From assembly GCA_001910725.1 (NCBI GenBank), contig MJGA01000025.1:372001-436000 (forward strand): DNA of 64,000 nucleotides. Reading direction: 5' to 3'. The notes under the pieces were generated by a model that was not told the origin of the DNA, did not search any database, and was given only the letters and a program-made list of their open reading frames with translations. Positions within the stretch are counted from its first letter, which is position 1, and the number at the start of each line of letters is the position of its first letter. A program made the position numbers and the translations under genes. This document shows positions 1 to 11,553 of this stretch, one piece after another. Source of the stretch: Phanerodontia chrysosporium. Its lineage: Eukaryota > Basidiomycota > Agaricomycetes > Polyporales > Phanerochaetaceae.

Positions 1-1714
1 AATATATGGCAGAACAACGGGCGAGAAATGAGTCTGCTCCGTATGTCCTCATCGGTGAGTCTAGGGCTCCGCTCGCTCTCCATGACGCTCATGAATTTCA
101 GTCGGGGCGGGGCAGAACGGCCTATCTGCAGCTGCGCGGTTCCGACAGATGGATATTCCGACCTTAATCATCGAGAAGAACGCGTCCATCGGAGAAAGTT
201 GGAGGACGAGGTACGAGAGCCTCACTCTCCACACGCCCGCATTCTACTGCCCACGTGAGTGACAGTCGTCTTGCAGTTTGTTGCGGTAACTACACGATTG
301 TATGCAGTGCTGTACCAGTCCTACCCCTCCGACTGGCCAGACTACTTGCCAAAAGACAAGGTTGCGATTGGCTGGAGTCTTACGCTGCCCATCAGCATCT
401 CACCATCTGGACCAAGAGCGTGCTGGCGAACCAGCCGTCCTACGATGAGAGTACACGCACCTGGGAAGTCGTTGTCGACCGCGACGGCACGCAGGTGATG
501 CTTCGCCCAAAGCATATCGTGCTCGCCACCGGCATGCTCGGCGCGCCGCGCCTTCCCGACCTTCCCGGCCGCTCGAGTTTCGCAGGCACAGTCATGCACG
601 CGGCCGACTTCAGGACGCCCGCGCCCTTCGCAGGGCAGCGCGTCGTCGTCGTGGGCGCCGGCAACTCGTCGATCGACATCTGCCAGGACCTAGCGTCGGG
701 CGCCGCCCCTGCGGCGAGCGTGACGATGGTGCAGCGCTCGCGCACCTGTGTCGTCTCGCGCAGCTCCGTGCGGGAAGACCTCGTGCACAATTGGGCGCCT
801 GGTGCGCCCGTCGACGTCGGTGACTTCAAGTTCGCGCGCAGCCGCTGGGCTGGTTCAAGGAGCTCTTCCAGAGCATGCCGGACGCGCTGTGGGCGCGCGA
901 GAAAGTGCTGCACGACAAGCTCCGCAAGGGCGGCCTCGAGCTGTTTCTTGGTCCCGAGGGTGGCGGGCAGCTCTTGATGGTGTTCGAACGCAATGGAGGT
1001 GTGTGGCGGAAATCTCTCTGGCTGCAACCCGCTTCTGACTCTATCCACTACGTGCAGGTTATTGTAAGTCGACCGGTCACGGCTTGGAAGCAAAGGCTGA
1101 CCTTCTCTAGGGCTTGACAAGGGCGGCGCAGACCTCATTGCCGACGGTCGCATCAAGATCAAGAAAGGCAACGCACCCATAGCTTTTACACCCAGTGGCT
1201 TGCTTTTCGATGACGGAGCGGAATTGCACGCGGACGCGGTGGTGTTTGCGTAAGCACGCGTCAGTCTGTCTAGGCAAACGCTGACTGGCACCGCAGGACG
1301 GGCTATGATCGTATTCGCGACGTCCACACGCGCACGTTCGGGAAGGATGTCGTCGATCGGATGGGCGAGGCATGGGGGTTGGACAGCGAGGGCGAGGTGA
1401 AAGGCTGCTACCGACCAACAGGTCACCCCGCTGTAGGTGGCATGATTATCAGAAGGCCTGAGAAGCTCACCTTCCTAGCTTTGGTACGCCATTGGCGATT
1501 TCTTCAACTGTCGCTTCATGTCGAAGCAGCTGGTAAGTCGTGAACAGTCTCGCAAGAATGAGGGTATTTGACTTGCGTATAGGCAATATTGCTGAAAGCC
1601 GCCGAGCTTGGCCTATACGACCCTGTGAAAGGACAACAGAGATCTAACGGCGCGATGTTATTGACCAGTAGCTTGAAAGCGTCCTATATAAATTTTGTGA
1701 TGACTGTAAGCTAA
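1..1714 (+). CDS. Flavin-containing monooxygenase (5' end outside window)
   Basis: Predicted FAD/NADPH-dependent monooxygenase of the FMO family, which oxygenates soft nucleophiles; the substrate is unknown. Visible motifs in order: FAD Rossmann loop GAGQNG just after the first visible intron, the FMO signature of form FxGxxxHxxxF (FAGTVMHAADF, about 565-615), NADPH loop GAGNSS (about 650-670), and ATGYD at the 1250-1296 splice. Exons read: up to 54, 102-254, 308-998, 1058-1063, 1111-1249, 1297-1432, 1479-1532, 1583-1714. The 6 nt exon is needed to keep phase and gives the conserved-looking GGYWLDKGG junction. The frame breaks twice, near 365 (after YLPKDK) and near 835 (after VGDFKF). Each break is repaired by one missing G in a GG pair, and exon phases then close exactly, so I treat this as one functional gene with sequence errors; a young pseudogene is the alternative. 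The start codon lies before the window. Confidence 0.85.
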
Positions 1715-1776
1715 TTGCGAATGGTTTGGTTGCGAGTCGTGGTCGAAGTCGCCCGGACGAGCTGCACCGGCGCTTC

Positions 1777-3175
1777 ATGGCTTGTCCTTCTCCACCATCC
1801 TCTGTCCTCGCACCGCCCGAGTCTGCCCCACTACCATGGCTCTTCGACGACATTATCGAAGAAATATTGGCGTTCAGCTCTAGGGACAAGCGTACGCTTG
1901 CAGCATGCACTCGTGTTGCCCGTTCCTGGCTGCCCACAGCATCGCGATACCTCTTCCACACCATCGCGTTGCGGGCAAGCCCCACTTCTGTGGATGACTT
2001 TATTACTCTCGTCAAGTCTTGCGAACGGGCAAGACGCAATATAGAGGAGCTGCAGATTTCAACTGCGAACGAGAAGACCCACTACGACGTGTCTTTCTCC
2101 AGCTTGTGCGAGCTCGTCCGTGGGCTGCCCAACCTCCGAGTTCTCCACCTCGGCCAGGTCAACCGGCTACGGGTATACAACGATGGTCGCCTCTCTCGCA
2201 AAGACGGCTGGGGACCTCGACTGGCAGTACAGCGGCTCACCTGGGGCGATGTTGTAGGGGTCGACGGCGAGCACATGCTCGATCTCCTGGATCTCTTCTC
2301 TCCTGTTGGTGAGCTTGCCTTTGAACCCTCGATGCGATTTGCTGGCCAGTCTGCACGCATGTTGGTTCTGGCTGCTCTCGCTGACTTCACGTCGAAGGAG
2401 AAAATTCAGGCGGAAAGTCTGACATTCAGGTTCTCGCTGCACGATGATCTTCAGAGCAGGTTCTTGACAGCCCTCGCTACGACACTCGATCGATCATCTC
2501 TCAAGCGAATCTCTAATGTGTCCGTACCCAGCTTCGCCGAGCTCACCGAACTGGACAACTTCATCTACGATGCATGCGCGTACCTTGAAGAGCTCACCCT
2601 ACGCATATACTCGTCAGGCGTTGACATCGGCTTCCAGCAGCGTCTGGCAGGAGCCGATCCCTCGACCAGTAAGTGCCACTGCTGCGATATCACAGGACAA
2701 GACGCTAAACCCGTTGGGAACAGTAACAGGCCTTCCATCCCTTGGTCAATGCATGAGGTTTCATCGGATTGTCATCTACGTTGACCTGTGGCCCTGGCAC
2801 GACCCCGTCCGTGTACGGAACTCATCACTTGCTTCTGGAAACGCCGTGTCATTCGCCGCTGCGGTCTCAATTCTTGAGACCGCGCTCCAAGCTCCTGCGC
2901 TGCAGAGCGTTGAGCTCGTATTCTTCCTCCGCTACCACCCTCTATCAGTCCCGAAGACGCTTATAACCCCGGAAAATGTACTTGCTCGCCTTCAACAACT
3001 CAACTGGGAACGGCTGAACGACATGAACATTCGGCAAGGCGACCTTCCATCCATTTTCATAAGGCTCAACCGCAGTGACTTCGGAACTGGGAAGCCATGG
3101 CTCGCCGACAACCTGAGGGAGATCATGGATACTCGACTCAAGACACGACTTAGCAATGCTATCCGGGTCGTTTGA
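1777..3175 (+). CDS. F-box/LRR-like protein, paralogue 1
   Basis: A 447-residue protein from two exons, 1777-2668 and 2724-3175 (55 nt intron, phase 1). I chose the ATG at 1777 because the F-box-like helix pair follows it directly (LPWLFDDIIEEILAF, then RVARSWLPTASRYLFHTI), the usual layout of agaricomycete F-box proteins that recruit substrates to SCF ubiquitin ligases. The rest is a series of weak leucine-rich repeats (LRVLHLGQV, LEELTLRIY) ending in a conserved RLQQLNWERLN block. The minus-strand gene at 8542-9917 is a clear paralogue of nearly equal length with its intron at the equivalent site. F-box assignment rests on the N-terminal pattern only; the substrate is unknown. It starts only about 60 bp after the upstream monooxygenase gene. 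Confidence 0.75.
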
Positions 3176-3517
3176 TGTAGTGCGTGCCAGTTTCCATGCT
3201 GTCTTTCGTTGACATCTTCCTTACCTGTCTGTAGTAAATGTATACTAGTGTTTTCGTATGACATTGGAATCTGCTACGCCACCCCATACACCCAAGTGTC
3301 GCCGCTGTGTTAGCACGAGGTAAGTCTTTGTTCGCACCAGTATCATGATTTTGCCTCGCCACAAAGCCTCTCAGCTTGTTGTCTTTCGTCGACGACTGTT
3401 CTTTGTGCAGTTGTCTTTGGTGGCCCTCCGCTTTGGAGGGCCCTACTGCGGTATATATGGTTCCCCTTGCATCTCTGGTCTACCAATATTTCTTCCCAAG
3501 TCTACAATTGCACGGCC
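3176..3517. other. Intergenic spacer, 342 bp
   Basis: 3' flank of the F-box gene and promoter of the next gene. A possible TATA element, GTATATATGG, lies at about 3451-3460, roughly 60 bp before the ATG at 3518. No coding signal, repeat or RNA gene is seen. Confidence 0.5.
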
Positions 3518-5640
3518 ATGAGCACATATCCCTCGCCTCGCTTGGATCGCTACTCTCTCACCTCTCGGGCTGGCGATGTTTCTCGGCCCTCCCCGCAGCA
3601 CCAGCTCTCACCGGGCAGTCAATGCGTCCCTGAGGCAGACGACGAGCCCTGCGCCTCGGAAGTCTCGGGCATTTCGTCGTGGGTGGACGTCGACCCACTG
3701 ACTGACTTGGATGTTGAGCCCCGCCCGCGCGCAACAACTCCGAAGGTAGCAACCCTGCCCGAAAGGCGTGGCTCGCACGCATGATATCGAAGGAGCCTAA
3801 GAGGCTGACTGTGTACGACGATGAAGACGAGGACGAGATGAACTGCAGGCTGCTGGGTAGACTCACGGTCGTCTCGGACTCGCAGATCACACACATTGAC
3901 TACGATAACTTCACTCCGACACAGCCTGTACCGAGTGACATCTCTTCTGACGCAGTATCTCAGCGTGCCTCGGTCGTCACATATGCCACCAGACGCCGTT
4001 CTATGGCTTCTACGGTCTCTGAAGCTCGCCCACCATCCAGTCTTTACGAAACGGAGCTCATGCCAGAGCAGACCTCACGACGATCCTCTGCTATGACAGC
4101 TGAAATATGCGCAGGGCCTCCCGCCGGCGGCCGCACCAAGGCTGTAAGGTCTTCCACGTCAACGGCTACGTCGGCTGTCTCGCTCGCGACTTCCAGATCC
4201 ACCAGCCGCCACTCTACAGATCCAAGTACCCCGCCGACATCCAGGCCTTCCTCAGCTGCCTCATCCGCCATGCCGGACAAGAACAGGGACAAAGGTACCA
4301 CCATAAGTGGACTGCGCTCAGTCACTGTCTACGTCCAACAGTCGGACAATGTCTCTGTGGCGTCACCCTCGGCGGCCTCTGGGACCAGGCACCGCGGGAC
4401 GACGGCCGCCACTCCGGCTACTGCCGCGGATGCAAACTCGACATGCGGGTCTGTGGCGACTCTGCTTGGCTCTGCGAATGACTCCGATGCTGCCCCCGGT
4501 GAGCGAAAGTCTGGTTCCTTGGCTGCATTGCCTTCCGCAGAACAAGGCAAGCCTGTCAGCCGCCACATCGCGGCGGCCAAAGAATGTGCTATAAAAGTGC
4601 CCTCGGTAACGTCTAATTCGCCACAGTTTATCGACCCCCGCCCGCCATGGCTCGTAAACCGTCTAGTCACGCGCGCACTCAGGACGCCGTGAAGCTCCTT
4701 CCACAGCCGACTAGTCACAAGGCTCAGGCATCGTCTGCACGGACGTCTTCGCATCCTGCGACGCTAACTAACGCCACGACCCCATCGTGGTGCGAAGTTT
4801 TGGGAGCACCGAAACCAAGGCCAGTCGTCCACGTCACCGAGGTGTGTCCACCACGCAGCAGACAAGCCCACCGAGCACCGCAACCAAGGGACCTATGACG
4901 TCTCACCGTGAGGGCGTCGCCCGACCAACTGGACTTGCAGACCTATCGAATCGATTGTCGCATACCAGGTTCGTGGGCGCCCTGTGTCGGGAGCGATTGA
5001 ACGGTCCACTTCTGGGAGCCATTCACACTCGAAGTCCCGAACAGTCGCCACACCGCACAGCCCTACATCTCCCTCGAAGATGCCTCTGGACCAGGCCATC
5101 CCTATCAGCAAGAACCAATGCATGACCATCTCAGTCTCTGGCCCACTGGGCGGTTGCCGTAGTATCGAGCCTGGTTACGAGGAGCTCGACCAGCCCGCCA
5201 TGGTTTACGTTGCGGTTGAGGCACGCCAGGTTCGCAAGACACTCATGGACAAGGACGACATCGTCTGGCTCATCCACTGGCCCGTCGGCGTGCGCGGCAC
5301 TGGTCGCCGCGTCCTACGCGTTCACAACGAGGCCGGCGTGCCAGTGTATTTCGGACCGCGCACGCACGACGTACATGACCCACTGCCGTTCATCGAGCGC
5401 GAGCGCGAGGTACGCATTGCCGACATGGAGAGCTACCCGATTGCTGCTCTCCAGCTCCCACAGCGCCGACGGCTAGAGGAGATCGCGGGCAAGGTCGGCG
5501 ATGAAGATCGTCGCAAGGGTCTCGAGTGGGTGTGCCGCGTCTTGAAGAAGGCGTACACACCTCCGAAGCGTGGCACCACCGTTTTCGAGAAAGACACAGT
5601 GTTGGCCGCCATGGAACGTATAGAGCGAGATATTCTCTGA
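3518..5640 (+). CDS. Ser/Thr-rich protein with a conserved-looking C-terminal region, unknown
   Basis: Not recognised. The N-terminal two thirds are low-complexity, rich in Ser, Thr, Ala and Pro, with an acidic patch (DDEDEDE) near 3830. The last ~200 residues (from about 5125) look folded: VYVAVEARQVRK, DDIVWLIHWPVGVRG, GVPVYFGPRTHDVHD and a helical C-terminus ending AAMERIERDIL. The reading passes through frames in the order 2, 1, 0, 2, 1, with changes near 3750, 4650, 4780 and 4985. Each change equals one missing base, and with four restored bases the length becomes an exact 709 codons including stop. The low-complexity part makes the exact shift points uncertain, and hidden introns are an alternative. 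The C-terminal frame from 4984 is solid. Confidence 0.55.
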
Positions 5641-5959
5641 GATCCTCGACTAATACGACCCCTGTCTAGCTTCTCTTTGCACTGCGTCAGTATAGTCTAC
5701 CAAACTAAATAAATGATTGCACCGTCCTGATTGCTGCAGCCCTGTATACAACGGAATAGTCATGGCAAGAAAGCGCGGCGTATTCACATTTACTATCCTT
5801 TATCAAGCTTTTGTATTTGGTAAGTCAATAACAGTAACCACCTTAGGCTAGCTTACTAAGCGCCAGTACTGAGTGAATTCGTCCAGCACTTACTCTGTAA
5901 CGACCACCACCCGTCCCTCATCTACATCTTCCTCACCACACATCCATCAGTTATCCACC
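5641..5959. other. Intergenic spacer, 319 bp
   Basis: Contains the 3' flank of the preceding gene, with AATAAAT near 5706, and the short promoter of the KIN17 gene, which is pyrimidine-rich just before its ATG. Nothing else is recognised. Confidence 0.4.
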
Positions 5960-6997
5960 ATGCCTCGCGCAGAAGGTATGCCATATGTTGCATAAGTCCC
6001 TTGGCTCGAAGTTAATGGTGAAATAGTCGGTACCCCCAAATACCTGGCGAACAAGATGAAGGCGAAGGCCTTCAGCGGCTGCGATGGTACTGCCAAGTCT
6101 GCGAGAAGCAATGTCGTGACGAGAACGGCTTCAAGTGCCATACTCAGTCAGAGGGACATCTTCGCCAAATGCTCGTTGTCGGTGAGCACGCCGGCAAGCA
6201 CATTGCCGACTTCTCCGCCCAGTTCCAGCACGACTTCGTCCAGCTCCTCTCTCGCCGCTATAGCACGAATCGAGTCAAAGCGAACACAGTATACCAGGAG
6301 TTTATTCAGGACCGCAACCATCTGCACATGAACGCTACACGATGGGTCACTCTGACAGAGTTTGTCAAGCACTTGGGAAGGACGGGTGTCTGCAGGGTAG
6401 AGGAGACAGAGAAAGGCTGGTTCATCTCATGGATAGATAACAGTCCCAAAGCACTCGCAAAGCAGGTGCGTATCCTTGTGCTTTCAATGAGGCTTTTCGC
6501 TGACCGGTGATGCAGGAGGCGACGATGAAGAAGGAGCGCCTGACCACCTCGGACGAGCAGCGGGAGCGTCAGCTTATCGCAGAGCAGATCGAGCGTGCAG
6601 CCGCCGAGGCTTCAAGCTCACAGTCACCGTCCCCACCTCCGGAGGCACAGGAGTTGAAGCGCGGTGAGGAGAGAAAGTCGTCTTGTCCCTCGCTCCCAAG
6701 ACGCCCGCCGCAACCGGCGTCACTCCTGCAAGCACTGGTCTGAAGCTTAACCCGCTGAAGGCCAACCCCTTGAAGCCAGCCGTAAACCCACTCAAGGCCG
6801 GGGTCAACCCACTAAAGCGGCCGAATCCTCTGAAGCAGGCTGCGTCATCTCCATCCACGTCGACACCTCCAGCTGAGGCGGACAAGGTCGCGGGCAAGAA
6901 GCGCGAAATGACCGCTGCGGAGAGACTGATCTTTGAAGACCAGGAGCGGAAGCGGAGGCGAATGGAGCGGGATGCGAGAGAGCCAGTGGCAGCGTAG
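5960..6997 (+). CDS. KIN17: KIN17-like nucleic-acid-binding protein
   Basis: Homologue of KIN17, a nuclear DNA/RNA-binding zinc-finger protein linked to replication, repair and RNA processing. Exons 5960-5975, 6027-6465 and 6516-6997 give 312 residues. The family's zinc finger (WYCQVCEKQCRDENGFKCH) is followed by the winged-helix region with HMNATRWVTLTEFVKHLGR and KGWFISWID. The C-terminal third carries five NPLK repeats and a conserved AERLIFEDQERKRRR helix. The C-terminal KOW-type domain of the longer animal protein is not visible. Two frame breaks, near 6068 (at KAKGLQRLRW) and near 6677 (at RKVVLSL), are each solved by one missing G; the first falls inside a strongly conserved motif, so a sequence error is likely. 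The 16 nt first exon encodes only MPRAE plus one base. Confidence 0.9.
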
Positions 6998-7276
6998 AGC
7001 CTGTGTATGCGGACATTCGGTGCGAGTCGGAACTACTATCGTCATTATCGTTGCATTTTGCTGTAATATGCATTTTCTATGTATTTCCAGGTCTCAGGTC
7101 GTCATGCTGTGGGCCTGTCCCGCGTATCCTTGTGCAAAGCTGCTACCATACCCTTTGTCCATCGAGTCAGCGCCATGGCCACAAATCCTTTGGTCTTTTG
7201 GTTAGCTCGGCCCGGCTTTGTCGCATCATGCGGTATATATCCAGTCCCGTCGCTCCTGTAGCCACAAGTCTACGCA

Positions 7277-8313
7277 ATGTCTGACTACACAATATCTCGA
7301 CCGACTCTTCCGACTCGCCACGCCGTCCCGCACACATACTCGTTCCGCCACCGCCCCTCAAGCACCCCGGTCGCCCTGACTCGCCGGGGTGCAGGACGGC
7401 CTGTGATGTCAAAGCCCCTTGGGAAGAAACCTTCTATCAGCAGCCGCCCATGCACCATCTCTCCTCACGCTCGCTCGTGCCTCCGTCCGCAGCACCCCTG
7501 GCCAAGCGCCTCGAGAGCGGAACGTACGTCGCCTTCAGCATCGACACCGAAGCCATCGCCGCGCAAACCACTACGGACCTCGCACACTATCACATTATCC
7601 GCGAATACCCCGTCAGGCGATACGCTGCGCTTGTCAGGCGCGTGGACGACGAGCTAGAAAACTTTGAGTCGTTCAACGCGGAGCGCGATCAGGACACCGT
7701 GGTGCTCTATCTCGTCGGGACCGCACCTCCGCCGGACGGCGACGAAATGGATGCACTACCCATTGCACCGAACGCAGGTCGCGGCGCCCCTGCACTCGAG
7801 ACGAACATGCTCTTGCCCTGGCGCGACGCGGTGCAGTGGATCACGCACGGTGCGACAGCTGCGCGTCTCGGCCGTGCACGACTCGACGCTCGGCTTCTGC
7901 CTCCGTCCGGAGTCCCTCATGCAGTTCGAGACGGCCGTGGACACGCACAGAGACACGCACGTTTTCGACAATAAGGTCTTCCCTGTGCAGATCTGGCGCG
8001 ACGTTCGCGAGTGTGACAACAGGGACAACCCGGGCCAGTTCTTTGCTGAGTTCGCTAACATTGCGAGGTAATTCGTCACTGCATATCTGTCACGTCCGTA
8101 CTGATGGTCTCTTACAGATTGGCCTACCAGATCCTAGAAGACGAACGCCGTACTGCGGATGGTGGCTACCCATCGGACGACGACCGGCAGAGCATAGGGA
8201 GTGAGAGTATGGTTACAGATAGCGACTGGACAGATAGCGACTGGCTCTCCGAGGCTAGTGGCTTCGCTGATGATGAGGACAGTGACAATCCCTATGAGAG
8301 TATGTCCGAGTAA
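7277..8313 (+). CDS. Unknown protein with acidic C-terminus
   Basis: Not recognised. Two exons, 7277-8067 and 8118-8313 (50 nt intron, phase 2), about 329 residues. The core is ordered-looking: RLESGTYVAFSIDTEAI, VRRYAALVRRVDDELENF, TVVLYLVGTAPP and the later LRVSAVHDSTLGFCLRPES. The tail is acidic and tryptophan-rich (DSDWTDSDWLSEASGFADDE). The frame changes twice: one missing base near 7420 and two missing bases near 7850, the latter fitting a GGGG run read as GG. With these restored the exon phases close. Start ATG 7277 is the first in an open frame after the upstream TATA-like sequence GGTATATATCC near 7233. It lies between KIN17 and a convergent F-box gene. Confidence 0.55.
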
Positions 8314-8541
8314 GCAAGTGGCAAATCCAGTATCCCGCACCCTTGGTCTCGCTAGTTGTCGGTGTCGGCACATGCGCATTTGAATCTTTGAAACTGCGCT
8401 CCGCTGCTGAGTTGAATAACATTTCTAGAGCGATTAGAAATGGCTGATTCATAACGAACAGGAGGCAGTCTTGACCTAGAACTAGCGATGGATAGGCTCG
8501 CGTCAGACGCGAGAAATCACCCTGAACGACATTGCGTACCG

Positions 8542-9917
8542 TTAGATGCATCGAATCACAGCGCGTACCCGCCGCTCTAGGCGAGACTCCAGCACCTGTT
8601 GCAAGGCTTCGGGATGCCACAGTCGGCCAGCTCCATTATCGACAGCCGAGCTCACGGGAGGCGACTCCAGATCGTCCAACTCCGTGTGGTAAGCGTTCTC
8701 GTCGTTCTTGTCCACGCCAATGTAAAGTGATTCCAAGCTGTTCAGCTTCAACGTGTTGAGCTGCTCCCAGGCAAGCTCTCGCAAACGCGCGAGAACTGCG
8801 TCTGGGTTTAGAACCACGCCGGACGAGGAGATATGACGAAGGTAGAACACGAGCTCGGCGGTGCGCAGGCCAGGCGCGATAATGCGCTCTCGAGTACCTG
8901 AATGACAGAGTTAAAGGTCTGCTTATTCCCCAAGAAGTTGGAGTTGGGATGTCGAACGGAACCAGGCCCCCAATATAGGTTGAAGCGAAGAACTATTTGA
9001 CGGAACATGGGACACTGAGCAAGAGACCAAAGAACTACTGGTGTACCTAAGACGAGGTGAGCATTCTGTGAGGCGCTGGGAGGAATGAGAGTATGCACCG
9101 TCATTCAGTACGTGCAGCTGAAATCCGCCGACGAGAGGGTGTAGATGTAGAGTGAGCTCTTCAAGATGTGTACCAGCGCGTGCGATAAAGTGATTTAGAT
9201 GTAATAAGCCAAGCCCTCCCGTAATGCAGCAATCGCGAATGCTTTCAACGATGTGTGGTCAATGACTGAGCCTGTCATCGACAGGAATGTATTGAGCATA
9301 GGGCCGTGAATGGAAGGGATCGACAAGCTGTTAAGCTTGACCTTGACTACACTCTCGTGTGCGGGTAACTTCACCGGTAGCCCTATGATACTATCGGGTT
9401 TGTAGATGAGGTGATCAATTGAGGAGAATAGGTCCAAGAGCGTGGTGATTTGGGTGTGGACAATCCCTACGTTACTCGCCCATACCATTGTCTGGATCTT
9501 GGTACGAGGTTTTCCCATTAAACCAGGGCTCATAGCAACATCGTCGAGGATCTTCAGATTACAGACGTCGCCGAGCTTGAGAATTCTAAGCTGAGGCAAT
9601 GCGCCGAGGATCTCCTGGAGGGTAGAAATTGGTAGAATGTATGTGGCTCGAATGGAAGAGACGGGTGCTCTGAGGTAAAGGTTGTGCAGATTACACCTGG
9701 CACGTTGACAGGATTTGATGAAGGCGAGGAACGCAGAAAGAGACGAAGGCCCAGCGCGACGAGGGACGAGATGGACGGTCCGGAAGAGATAGCGAGAGGC
9801 GACAAGCAGCCAGACATGATTGACCAGCGTGCAAGCTAAGAAATAGCGTTTGTTTCCCTCATAGTGACCCAGAATAATGTCGAGTAGCTCGTGAGGGAGC
9901 GAAGGAACGTTCGACAT
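8542..9917 (-). CDS. F-box/LRR-like protein, paralogue 2
   Basis: A 441-residue paralogue of the gene at 1777-3175. Exons on the minus strand are 9917-9099 and 9046-8542, with one 52 nt intron at the equivalent position. The F-box-like start is SLPHELLDIILGHYEGNKR, and shared blocks include LRILKLGDV, THLEELTLHLHPL, CPMFRQIVLRFNLYW and VLARLRELAWEQLN. Two frame breaks near 9214 and 8877 are each repaired by one missing base in a G run on the coding strand; the paralogue has no break at either place. With both restored all phases fit. It shares a 153 bp divergent promoter with EBP2. A real pseudogene is possible but less likely, as no other damage is visible. Confidence 0.75.
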
Positions 9918-10070
9918 GGTGGCAGCAGAAAGCAAGTTATCAGGCGGGCGCTTGGCGACAATGATCAAGGAACAATGCCGCCATCAATACCGCCATCACT
10001 GGCGCTTAGCGAAAACTTGCACCGAGACCGAACGTCTTCCACTTCTCCGTAAACCCCATCCTCATCCACC
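9918..10070. promoter_or_regulatory. Divergent promoter between F-box gene and EBP2
   Basis: Only 153 bp separate the two start codons, so the two genes must share regulatory DNA. No clear TATA box is visible, as is common for ribosome-biogenesis genes. Confidence 0.5.
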
Positions 10071-11553
10071 ATGCCCGCAAAGGCAAAAGCCGCAAAGGCT
10101 CAAACGCAAAAGAAGGAGAAGGCATCTACCCAATTGCCAAAACCTGCAAAGAAGAATAAGCCTTCGATGAGCAAGCCGAAGCCAGTTGAGCCGCCAAGCG
10201 AGGATGAGGACGCTCCAGTCGGTCAGGAGGAGTGGGAGGACGTGGCTTCCGGTGAAGAACACATCGGTCAGGAGGAGAGTGGCGAAGAGGATAGCGAGGA
10301 CGAGGGTGTGGATGCGGAGGGCATGGAGAGGCTCATGAAGGCTCTTGGAGAAGACGGGCTGGACGACTTTGACCGTGCATCTCTCGCGGCGCTCACCGGC
10401 GAGGAGGGCGACAGCGAAGACGACGGAGAGGCAGAAGAGAGCCAAGGTGAGGAAGAGGAGGAGAGCGAAGAAGACGAAGAAGTCTCTGACGGCGAGGAAG
10501 ACCACGCCCTGCAGGCCGAGGCGGCTGAGGAGCACGACGACGACCAGGAAGAGGTCGCTATTCCCCTCGACGAGGTGGATGAGGTGGATGAGGATGTCAT
10601 TCCTCAGCAAAAGATCGAGATTGACAACAAGGTGCGTGGTGTGTCTATCGCAAAGCAGGAGCGGTGCTCAACTCGCAAACTTGCAGATTGCCCTCGAACG
10701 GATACGAGACACAATAAAACTCGACCCGTCCATGCCTTGGACAGAGACACTTGTGCTCACATACCCTCAAACCATCGACGTTGATGTCGATGACGACTTG
10801 AACCGCGAACTTGCATTGTATGTACTCATGTTACTCACCGCCGAAGCCTTACTTACAAGTATCTGCAGCTACAAGCAAGCCCTTCACTGTGCACAAGAAG
10901 CGAAGGCACTCGCCGCGAAACACAATTTCCCCTTCACTCGCCCCTCCGACTACTTTGCCGAGATGGTCAAGTCTGACGCGCACATGGAGCGCATCCGTCA
11001 GCGACTGCTCGACGAAAGCGCGACTATCAAGCGTGCGGAGGAGAAGCGCAAGGAACGCGAGGGTAAGAAGTTCGGCAAGCAGGTGCAGCTCGAGAAGCAG
11101 AAGGAGCGTGAGCGCAACAAGAAGGAGATGGAGGAGCGCCTGAAGGGCCTCAAGCGCAGTACGTCCCGTAGATTCTGTGCCTGCAGGGACTGTCCCTGAC
11201 TTATTTCCACCTCGCGATCTGCAGAACGCAAGGGCGCCTTGGATAACGCGCAGGACGACGACTTTGACGTCGCCGTCGAAGACGCGATCGCCGACCGCCC
11301 CGCAAAGCGCGCGCGCGGCGACGGGCCCGGCGGCAAGAAGAAGGGCCTCCCACGAGAAGCCCGCGACAAGAAGTTTGGCTTCGGTGGGCCTCGGCGCGGT
11401 GCCAAGCAGAACACGAAGGACTCGACGGACGCGTTTGAACCGCGCCGGGGTGGCGGCAAGCCAGTGCGCGGCGGGGGCAAGGGTGGCAAGAAGGTCGGTG
11501 CGGCGAAAAGGCCAGGGAAGAGCAGGAGAATGGCGGCACGAAGCCGGTCATAG
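10071..11553 (+). CDS. EBP2: rRNA-processing protein EBP2
   Basis: Nucleolar protein EBP2, needed for 27S pre-rRNA processing and 60S subunit assembly. Exons 10071-10631, 10687-10817, 10869-11158 and 11225-11553 give 436 residues, and all phases close without correction. The N-terminus is basic (AKAKAAKAQ), then a long acidic stretch of Glu/Asp/Ser typical of nucleolar proteins (about residues 40-180). The conserved EBP2 core follows: ERIRDTIKLDPSMPWTETL, FYKQALHCAQEAKALA, FPFTRPSDYFAEMVKSD, HMERIRQRLLDE and a long Lys/Glu coiled coil with KKFGKQVQLEKQKER. The C-terminus has the family's KKFGFGGPRRGAKQNTK motif and Gly/Arg/Lys-rich tail, which I recognise as characteristic. Confidence 0.95.

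Noticed and set aside
440..1426. Long antisense open frame over the monooxygenase
   Set aside because: It is a shadow of codon bias: the plus strand carries conserved FMO motifs and good splice sites, while the antisense protein has none.
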